Assembly (NCBI GenBank): GCA_015233705.1 | Contig: JADFXE010000021.1 | Span: 1 to 17,131 of the forward strand | DNA length: 17,131 nucleotides | DNA from: Candidatus Omnitrophota bacterium | GTDB taxonomy: Bacteria; Omnitrophota; Koll11; Zapsychrales; Fredricksoniimonadaceae | Direction: 5' to 3' | Shown: in pieces, positions 8,690-16,700 of the stretch | Position numbering within the stretch: position 1 is the stretch's first letter | How the letters are laid out: every line of letters begins with the position of its first letter | Notes under the pieces: generated by a model | What the model saw: only the letters and a program-made list of their open reading frames with translations | What the model was told of the DNA's origin: nothing | Databases searched by the model: none | Position numbers and translations under genes: made by a program

Positions 8690-9040
8690 TTAGATGCTCT
8701 CTCGCCTTGCAAAACGGCTGCTCAACGATTCATCCAGGTCGTTCTTCGACCCGTCGATAATATCCGAAAATGTCAGCCCTATACGGTACTGATCAGCATC
8801 CGAAACCTTCCGTACCCACTTGACCTCGCCAATCACAAGGACCGGTTCGGCATCCGGACGTAACGCAAGCTCGATAGCGATCTTTTCATACAAAGGAACA
8901 GAACGGCTGGAAACAAACCCAATGCCATCGCGACTGATATCAACGGTCTTCGTACTGGAGAAGGGGGATCCCTCTTTCCCGTCAACGGGAACGAGGCAGT
9001 TAAATCTTTTTGTTTTTCTTTTATCTTCGTAGTTCATCAT
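8690..9040 (-). CDS. PilZ-domain protein (c-di-GMP binding), single domain
   Basis: This 116-residue PilZ protein is first of a tandem pair. RKTKR at residues 8-12 and DISRDG at 34-39 are the two c-di-GMP-contacting motifs. GEVKWVRK and YRIGLTF are the usual later strands of the PilZ barrel. It starts at the first ATG of an ATGATG pair, with GAGATAAG just upstream. The similarity to the next gene is limited to the PilZ framework, so the two are probably old paralogues or independent family members. It is transcribed from the promoter at 9050-9077. The function is a receptor for the second messenger; the partner it controls cannot be told from here. Confidence 0.86.
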   Translation of the reverse strand: MMNYEDKRKTKRFNCLVPVDGKEGSPFSSTKTVDISRDGIGFVSSRSVPLYEKIAIELALRPDAEPVLVIGEVKWVRKVSDADQYRIGLTFSDIIDGSKNDLDESLSSRFARRESI

Positions 9041-9049
9041 CTTATCTCG

Positions 9050-9077
9050 ATTCTATAACACCCCGCAGGTGTTGCAA
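9050..9077 (-). promoter_or_regulatory. Predicted PilZ-pair promoter with inverted repeat between -35 and -10
   Basis: On the minus strand TTGCAA (9077-9072) and TAGAAT (9055-9050) are 16 bases apart. Each resembles the sigma70 consensus (4/6 and 5/6). Between them, at 9057-9073, is a perfect 6-base inverted repeat, AACACC and GGTGTT around a 5-base centre. Its placement is what one expects of a repressor or activator operator. The PilZ start codon is at 9040, so the leader would be very short. Confidence 0.4.
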
Positions 9078-9204
9078 GAATTTTTAGAAATTTCTTCGCC
9101 CTCAAATTTTGGCTTTAACAGATCAGCCCGCACACTCCTTTCTGTAAAAGAAGCCCCCTCCAGGCTTGATTCACGACACTCTCATATTTTCTGAAACTCT
9201 TGGG

Positions 9205-9232
9205 AACCTGCGAGCCACCATTCTCGCAAGTT
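9205..9232. repeat. Strong hairpin (10-bp inverted repeat)
   Basis: AACCTGCGAG at 9205-9214 pairs with CTCGCAAGTT at 9223-9232 around an 8-base centre. Nine Watson-Crick pairs and one position that is G-U on the minus strand make a stable stem. No T-run follows on either strand, so it is not a standard terminator. It could be an RNA element in a PilZ leader, a protein-binding site, or a dispersed repeat. Confidence 0.5.
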
Positions 9233-9339
9233 TATACGTTCTACGGACTTAAATACTATTTTCCACCTTGATTTCGAGTGAAGTATAACACAAAAAACCC
9301 CTACTGAAAAGGCTTTCTTTCTAAAAAATCCATTTTTTT

Positions 9340-9368
9340 TGTTTATTCGGCATATAAATATGTATAAT
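9340..9368 (+). promoter_or_regulatory. Predicted promoter of the small membrane protein / CvpA pair
   Basis: TTGTTT at 9340-9345 is followed after 17 bases by a perfect TATAAT at 9363-9368. Transcription would start near 9375. The ATG at 9360 would then lie inside the promoter, so the ATG at 9390 is the start of the first gene. Confidence 0.6.
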
Positions 9369-9389
9369 TACTCCTGTTACGGAAAAATT

Positions 9390-9587
9390 ATGCTTAAAAA
9401 AAATAAAAAAACCAACGAAAAAATCAGCATTCAGGAATATCTCAAAAAAAAGGCGTTACTGAGCAAGAAACGCTTTGGCCTACAGCCATATCCATGGCCC
9501 GTCACTCTTGCCCTGCTGATTCCATTAAGTGTATTTCTTACACTATTGCTTTCTTATATCTTTTACGTTCGCGGCCTTGGAGACTGA
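9390..9587 (+). CDS. Small single-span membrane protein of unknown function
   Basis: This 65-residue protein is very lysine-rich over its first 30 residues (LKKNKKTNEK, YLKKKALLSKKR). One membrane helix follows at about 40-60 (VTLALLIPLSVFLTLLLSYIF), with a short tail ending GLGD. The positive N-terminal part should stay in the cytoplasm. The start is the ATG at 9390, with GGAAA 4 bases upstream and the promoter immediately before; longer versions starting at 9339 (TTG) or 9360 (ATG) would begin in promoter DNA. It ends 3 bases before the CvpA-family gene and shares its transcript, so a role at the membrane together with that protein is inferred. I do not recognise a family. Confidence 0.65.
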   Translation: MLKKNKKTNEKISIQEYLKKKALLSKKRFGLQPYPWPVTLALLIPLSVFLTLLLSYIFYVRGLGD

Positions 9588-9590
9588 CCC

Positions 9591-10307
9591 ATGACAATGA
9601 CTGATATTTTTGTTCTCATCGCACTCGCCGCTATGGCCATCAACGGAGCCATGGGAGGATTCGTACATTCTCTTCTGGGGCCGATCTCTTTTATCGTCTC
9701 CATCCTGATCGGCGGACTCGTTTATCTGATCTCGCGCAATTTCACCGCGGCGCTTCTGGTGGCCTCCATCGCGCCATTCATTGTCGGCTGGGCGCTCAAA
9801 AAGGCTGTCCGCCATTTCCTCAACCGCAATACGCCCCAAAAACCTTCGCCCATCAGCCGTATCGGCGGCCTGGCCGTCAACCTGGTCCTGGGCGGACTCA
9901 TGATCGCCATTTTCGTCGGAGCCTTGTCCCTGATCCCGCTCGGCAGTTATGGCCTGGGTGACATCAACACTGACATCACTGAATCAAAGACCACCCAGCT
10001 CATTGAACCGTTCGTGCTCATGCGCCAGGGTCGGGATGCCGACGGGAATCCCTGCCCGACTAACCTTTGCAACATGAAGGCCGAAGATGCCCAGGCCCTC
10101 AACGCGGATCCGATCATCCAGGAGATTGCCAAAGACCCGCGTTTCCAGAAAATCCTCAACAGCCCCGAGATCCAAAGCGCTATTCAGCGAGGTGATTATG
10201 CTGTCCTGCTGCGCGATCCGGCCGTGATCGAGCTCCAAAAGGATCCCTCGTTCATCGTCAAAGCCTTCCGCGCCTACGCCACCATCCGCGCGAAAGAAAG
10301 CAAATAG
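9591..10307 (+). CDS. CvpA-family membrane protein
   Basis: This 238-residue integral membrane protein has about four spans (5-22, 25-48, 52-70, 92-115). The first part carries a DIFVLIALAAMAINGAMGGF segment that matches the CvpA/colicin V production family pattern, in which a Gly-rich first turn follows an Asp near the N-terminus. A soluble C-terminal part of about 120 residues follows. It contains repeated LxxDPxxQxxxxxP-like helices (ADPIIQEIAKDPRFQKI, RDPAVIELQKDPSF). CvpA proteins are linked to envelope integrity and biofilm traits in other bacteria. GGAG lies 8 bases before the ATG, and ATGACAATG offers a second start two codons on. It follows the small membrane protein gene in one operon and faces the third PilZ gene. 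Confidence 0.78.
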   Translation: MTMTDIFVLIALAAMAINGAMGGFVHSLLGPISFIVSILIGGLVYLISRNFTAALLVASIAPFIVGWALKKAVRHFLNRNTPQKPSPISRIGGLAVNLVLGGLMIAIFVGALSLIPLGSYGLGDINTDITESKTTQLIEPFVLMRQGRDADGNPCPTNLCNMKAEDAQALNADPIIQEIAKDPRFQKILNSPEIQSAIQRGDYAVLLRDPAVIELQKDPSFIVKAFRAYATIRAKESK

Positions 10308-10346
10308 TCCCGTCGTTATTTCCGTGACAACGAGCTGCCCTCCATT

Positions 10347-10706
10347 TCAAACAGCCGACCCCCGCCACTGTTCCTTGATCTGCAGCGGGAAATGCGAACA
10401 AACATATTCGTAAATCTCATTCTTCTGCTCGTCCCTGATCCTGTTGAACGACAACCCATAAACATAATCACCGGCCTCGCCCTTGCGCCAGGGCACCGCC
10501 GCTTCAAGCGTGAGGAGCAGACTGTTGTCGATCTCCACATTCATCTTGAGGTTAGGCCACTGCGGCAACCGGAAAGCCGAGGCGATCTGCATGCCCCTGT
10601 AACTGATGTCCCGAATATAACAATCCACAGAGCGCACCTCGCCATCCAGCTTTACCCTGGCATCCCGCATGATCTGCCACCGATGGGTCTTGCGACGTTC
10701 TAACAT
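10347..10706 (-). CDS. PilZ-domain protein (c-di-GMP binding), single domain
   Basis: This 119-residue PilZ protein has RKTHR at residues 5-9 and DISYRG at 33-38, both c-di-GMP motifs intact, followed by a barrel with DYVYGLSFNRI. The start codon is well supported by a strong AGGAGG sequence 5 bases upstream. The gene lies 26 bases downstream of the giant gene's stop in the same direction, so it may share that transcript while being translated efficiently by itself. It converges with the CvpA-family gene; the 39 bases between them show only a weak TCGTT/AACGA stem and no clear terminator. Confidence 0.87.
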   Translation of the reverse strand: MLERRKTHRWQIMRDARVKLDGEVRSVDCYIRDISYRGMQIASAFRLPQWPNLKMNVEIDNSLLLTLEAAVPWRKGEAGDYVYGLSFNRIRDEQKNEIYEYVCSHFPLQIKEQWRGSAV

Positions 10707-10711
10707 GACAA

Positions 10712-10717
10712 CCTCCT
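10712..10717 (-). promoter_or_regulatory. Strong ribosome-binding site of the third PilZ gene
   Basis: AGGAGG on the minus strand lies 5 bases before the ATG at 10706, inside the 26-base gap after the giant gene's stop. It suggests much stronger translation of PilZ than expected from simple read-through coupling. Confidence 0.7.
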
Positions 10718-10732
10718 TTCCCCCTCCCAGGC

Positions 10733-13700
10733 TTATTTGGGGTCATGCTCCGGATCTTTTGACCGGTCATCACGAAAATATCTCCACGCCAATTGCCGTA
10801 GCCAGAACTGTATGCTATCGACTGCCCGGCGAGTCGCGGCGTCATACCACCAACTTGTCGTCGGGAATGAGCCGGTCCCCGCGAAGCTGGGCCATAGAAT
10901 TTTTGACAGCAACCACGACGGGAAACTTAAAGCCAAAAGCGTTTTCTGTGCGGCTAAAACCCCTAACGATAAAAAAAGCGCTCCAGCAGCAAAACAGGAA
11001 CACATTGTATTTTCAATGTGTCTCGGCTCTTGTTTAAGGTTCTTTCGCCAGACACGATTTCTTGAAGAATGAATACCCCAGGCCTTACCCCACGTGGGGG
11101 CGCTAAAAATGTCATCGTAAAGCGCGTCGGCCATGACAGCGTCTTCAACCGGGTGATGAGCCACATAATATGTTTTGGAGATAAGACAAAAGCGGATCAG
11201 GAAGTTCTCGACAGCGACGGCAATAGTGTCGCAAATCAACGCCTTCATCCAGTCGCTCCTGACCCAGTTGTACCACTGGCGAAACACAGACATCATCCCC
11301 GGCGCCGCGTCCTCCGGCCGCGTGCGCGCGGGGTCTACGGGCGATTGCCCGCCTACCGGCGATGCAGGCCCGGCCGGCAAAATGACAGCGGCGATACGTC
11401 CGACGGCGCTGCTCGCGGCCACCCGCTCCATCTTGTCCAAGGCCGCCATCATCTTGTCCAGAGCCTCCTCAAGGATCCGCCGGTTGATCGCGGCCTGGGA
11501 ACCGGCGTTAAAGATCCTATCCGCAAAATACGGCTCAAGCGAAGCCCATGCAACAGGCGTTGTCCGGTGGGCCGTCGCTTTATCGGGCCCCATGCCCTCC
11601 ATCGGAACAAGCGTCAGAAAACGCCGCAAAGGCAACAACTCCTCTCTCACCATATTTAATTGATGAACTGTGAAGAAACTCCCGATCCCGGCCTTGTACT
11701 GCGACGGCAGCCACCCGATAAAACTGCGCTGGATATCATGATACGCCAGCCACGAAGGCCACGAGTAACTTGCCGGTTTTCCGAGCGCATTGATAACAGG
11801 GACCGCTTCGCGATCAAGACATCCGACGAGCGCAAACAATCGATCCAAAGAAGCGACGCAATCCTCCAGAGCCTCGACGCCGCTCAATCCCTCGTCTAGC
11901 CGAACAGTCCTGACCTTCTGCAAGAGACCATAATGAAACGCATCCGCCTCGACTTCCAATTCCAGATCATCCGCGTACTGGGACCAGGATTCCTGTCCTG
12001 CCGCGAGTTCATCTCCATCAAGCATGCCCGTGATCTTGCCGGTTTTCTCGTCCATAATGACGCCTTGCGCGGCCAGCCTGAGCTGCCAGTACCGGACAAG
12101 CAAATCCTTCCGGCTGAGGGAGGCCGCTTGATCCAAAATCTCTTGCACGGCCTGCTCCACATATTTCAGCGCTTTCTCCCCTCTCCACCGGGCCCGTCTT
12201 TCCTTCTCTTTTAATCCCAAAATGAATATTTCCTGGACTTGTTTCTGAACCAGGGCCAGCGCCTTCTGGGACACCTCCCGGGACACACGGCTCTCTGAAT
12301 CAGCGAGCGCCCTGAAAAATTTGTCCATTTCATGAGCCGACGCCTGGCCGACAGAAACCCCCTGGGGCGCTGATTCAGCCACTGCCTGAGAAAGGGCGTT
12401 CCGATAAACAAGATCTGTCCGCTCAGGCGTGCATCCCGTCACATCTTGTAATATTTTAGATGCCGATAAACGCTGCCCGTCCGGTAAAACGAAGGGAAGC
12501 GTGCCCAAACGAAGCCTGGCCTCTCCCATTAACAATTCACCTGTATACACCGGCCCGTTGCCTTGCAAGTCCCATACCATATCCTTGAGAATCTCCGCGT
12601 CCGCGCCAGAAGCGCTTTGCAATGAAGTAATAAGAGAGACCAGCGGCCGAGATCTCAGATCAGCAACAGGCGGAATCATGCCCGCAGGGAACATATCAAC
12701 CGGAAAGTTACCCGCAAGAAAATTCTCAACGACCTGATCAGCGAATTGGAACGGAATATCCGCGCCCGTCACCAATCTAATCGCTTGCCTCGGCATTAAA
12801 GCCGCGCCCATTGCCCCGCCGAGAAGCGTCTTCAGAAATCCACGGCGGCCCAGCATGGCAGCCGCCTGAAGACGGCACAACTGCATCTCGCTGGCATCAG
12901 GATTAGCCTGATGCAGTCTTTCATGCCAAAGGATGAATTGGGCGGTTTCTGGCGAGATCTGGGCAAGGATTTTAAACGCGGGATGGAATGCGATGGCGCC
13001 ATTTTTGTCAATCCAGGAAATCGGCGTATGCTGCACGTCCATGGGCCGGGCCTGCGTCTGCCACAGCCTGAACGCCAGGCCGATGATCGGACACATCTTG
13101 GCGAATATTTCAGCAGAAACCATGTCCCTTGCGCCACGGAACATGCACGCAGCCCGGTGGAAAACGTCAAGGCTCGCTGTCTTTCCCGACGCCTTTCCCT
13201 GCGGCAAATTATTAACAGGCTTGACACGGTGAAAGTCGGCCGGCGGCGCTTTCGAGGAATCTGCGGACGTCAACGGGATCTCCCAGAAATTATTGGGATT
13301 GATCAGCGTATCAAAGAAGGCCAAAGCCTTATATTTATTGCCTCGAAGCAATTCCCGCACGCCGTAGATGAGAGCGTACGCGCGCGCCGCCAGGCTTCTC
13401 GTCTTCAAATACCAACACCCCTTCTCCAGCCGGCCGTTTCTCCACGCCCAGCGCTTGCCAAAGGCATCGAAGTAATACTTAAATCCTGCCTCGTCGCTGT
13501 GAACCTTATAAAGCGGCGCCTTGCACGTCCCTTGCGGGAAAAGTGCATCAAAAACGGCCCGACCGCTCCCGGATCTGGACGAGTTCTCCCCTTTACGCGA
13601 AGGCAACGATAGTCTATCCTTGATAGCAGAAACAAGGGAGGTCATCATGTTACGCAGATTTAAAATACTTTTGGAAAAAGAGCCTTCGGGCGGATTTTCC

Positions 13701-16700
13701 GTTACCGTTCCAGCCCTTTTAGGTTGCGCCACGCAGGGGGAATCCGTGGAAGAATGTCTCCGCAACGCCAAAGAAGCCATCCAGTTGTACCTGGAAACAA
13801 TGAAAGAAGACAACCAGCCGATCCCCGACTCCGACGTGCTCATGGAAGAAGTCGAGGTTGCGGCTTGACCGCGGTTTCCCTGCCCTAGATATCCGGACAA
13901 CGGACAATAAAGACGCTTGAAAAGGCAGGGTTCCTTCTGCGTCGTCAACGCGGAAGCCACGCCATCCTTAAAGGCGCCGGACTTTCTGTCGAAGAATTCA
14001 AAAATTTGATTTAACCCGCCCCCGGCCCAGAGCGCCGCAACCTTGAACTGTGGCCAGAAGGCGCCCATGAAAAGAATCGGACCAACGATGGGGATCAGAA
14101 GGACGAACGGGTTCAGCCCGAGCGCCGGTGATCCAGGCCTTAAGGCCTTCGCCTTTCTCAAGGCCGCGACAGAATCGTCGAGAACCAGGCGCTCGTCTTG
14201 ATTAAGGCTCCCGCGGACAAGATCGTTTGATTTTATTCTTTCCACCAAATATTCCAAGAGCATCCATCTCTGCTCTTTCATGAGCCCCATCAAATAATCC
14301 GTCACTCGCCCACCGGGATGACTCAAACCATACTGGCGCAATTCCATTTCCAAATCGGACGCCAGCATCAACCCCGCCTTCTGGCTCACATCATCGTCCT
14401 TCACAACTTCTCTAATAGGATGCGGCGACTCGCCCAACAAGCCCTGCAGCCTCTTCAAGGCACGGCACCTCGAATCAATAACAGCAAGATCGGTATTTAA
14501 ACCTCTGGACTTCCCTAAAACATGACGTTGGGCCAAGGCCTTTTGAATATCCCAGGCCCTGTCAAGCCGCTGAACGCCTATGCCATAGGAAAGCTGGACG
14601 ATCTCCCATTCCATGACGGAAAGAAGTCGGGCGCGCTGTTTCAATTCCGCTTCTGTCTTTCCGGTATCATGCGCCAGCCACTCCCAACCGCTTTTATATT
14701 TTTTTAGGACCGCCAACGTCTCTCGTCTTAACACGACCAGCCTTATTCTCGAATAAACGGCATTCCTGGAATGCCGCGGAAGATAGCCCATGGCATTCAG
14801 ATTTTGCGCGATGTCTTTAAGCCTTTCCACGGGCTCACGGCCAATACCGTAATACATCTCAAGATACGCGCGCTGCCGGGGATTAAGGATTAAAAAACGC
14901 TCCTGTCTGATCTCGCTGTTGTCTACGCCAAGATCGATGGCCAGGAGATCTATGCCCGACATTCTGCGGCGATGGCCGTACATTCCTTTCAGAGGATCTC
15001 TCCGCCCTTCTTCCAGTAAAATATTGATATCCATGCCCAGCGCCTGGGCAAGCCTTTCGGCTACCGGGCGATTGCGTGGCGCCTCTAGCCCGGTCTCCCA
15101 GTTACGGAGCGTCCTCACGGCAACGCCAACCTTTGGGGCCAGTTGAGGCACGGTCAATCCACGCTTGTACCGCAGGACAACGAGCTTGAGCCCCAGAAGC
15201 CTGCGCCTTCCCTCTCCATGTGGCCCACTGACCTTGCGAGCCATCAACTTGTCTTCACTCATGCCAGCGATCAACTCACTCGCCGTTGTTTTAAGTGTCT
15301 CACATATTTTCATCACATTCCTGGGGCTGACCTTTTTGAAGCCATACTCCCACGTCCATACTATGGAATAACCTTTCACGCCTATCTTTTGACAAAGCTC
15401 TTTTTCTGTCAGTCCTTCCTTGTAACGCAACACTTTTATCTTGGCCCCCAGGACTTTTGCCGCATGCCGGTTCTTGTCCTGCGTCCAGGGTACCACAAGG
15501 GCCATCAGGTCTTTTTCTTCCATAGCGGTCAGGAAATAGCAAAGGCTGACCCCGAGCGCCTGAGCCATTGACTTGACCTCATTCGGAGTCGGATCAAGGC
15601 CTTCGCCGGTCTGCCAGCGCTCTATCATTTTCTCGCTGAAACCTGTCCTGCGGGTGAGCTCAGCCGTATCGATGCGAGATTCTTTTTCTACTTTCTTGAT
15701 CCTGAGGCCTATCCTCTCGGCCACAGGTTCCCTTGTTTCCTTCGCCGCCGGTACGCTATCGACATGACACTGGCATGTTGCCGGAATGAAGTCCTCATGA
15801 ACGCCGCGTTGAAGTTGAGCTGGCGTGCCAACACGCTGAAAGGCTATGCCGGAAAACTGAAGGTCAATAATCTGGGATTCGTCGAGATCGGGAAACGCCT
15901 GATGCAGGGTTTCATGCTGGTCGACAAATGCCCTGGATTCATCGCTGAGGAGGTCGTACAAAGGATACTTCCGGCGGGTCGTTGCGATAGGCGCGAAGAG
16001 AAAATAAAGGAACGATTGCGCGTCATTCCGAGCCCCGAAGGGGCGACCGGACATCTCCTCATATTTATCATAAATCTCCCGCAGCATTTTAACAGCCCTG
16101 GCCCAGCGTTCCTTCGCTCCGGCAAAATCCCCCAGGAATAACTGCAACCCGGCGGCGACCATCAAGGTCACGATCCTACAAGCGGGCTCAATGGGCTGGT
16201 TAAATGACGCCTGGGGATACCGCCCGGGAACCGGCGCTGTTGGCGAGCCGTAATTAACAACGACACCGCCCTTCCTTTGAAGACGGAGCGCCCTGTTTTC
16301 AAACATGGTCAGACGGACGCCAAGGGATTCAGTCTCCGGCGTCTCGGTCGGCAATCCATCCATGGCCAATCTCAATCTGATCTCGCACAAAAGTTTTGAA
16401 ACCTGATGCGCAAGCTCCTCATAATAATTCCCCAGATTCCCAGCATAATTTTTGGCCTGTGCCGTCAGGTTCTCGTCTCGCGCTCCCTGATACAACGTCT
16501 GGGCCACGGGAGCCGTCTTTTCCATAATCACGAACCTGTCCGTCCCCTCGGTCTGACTGACCTCAACCCAGGCCCTGCCCACGCCTTCAGGAAACGGATC
16601 AACGACATAACGACGGTCTGCGATGGCCTCGACCCACCAGTGCGGTCCGACCATCAATGTTCCTTTCATGACCTCCGCCGTAATCCCTTGCCGGATCAGC

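Larger units (their letters stand above)
9041..9389. other. Divergent intergenic region with promoters and hairpins
   Basis: These 349 bases separate the leftward PilZ pair from the rightward membrane-protein pair and encode no convincing protein. They hold a leftward promoter (9050-9077), a rightward promoter (9340-9368), a 10-base-pair hairpin (9205-9232) and a smaller AAGCC/GGCTT hairpin (9151-9167). On the minus strand the smaller hairpin is followed by CTTTT. If transcription toward the PilZ genes started further right, a leader of up to about 300 bases would carry both hairpins. I do not recognise a known riboswitch. Confidence 0.6.

Noticed and set aside
9151..9167. AAGCC/GGCTT hairpin as a terminator
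   Set aside because: The stem is only 5 base pairs and is followed by CTTTT on the minus strand with no gene ending upstream of it; too weak to call.
12911..13612. A 233-codon plus-strand frame ahead of hicB, possibly part of the toxin-antitoxin insert
   Set aside because: It shows no recognisable domain and no ribosome-binding site, and its minus-strand counterpart carries the second HExxH domain.
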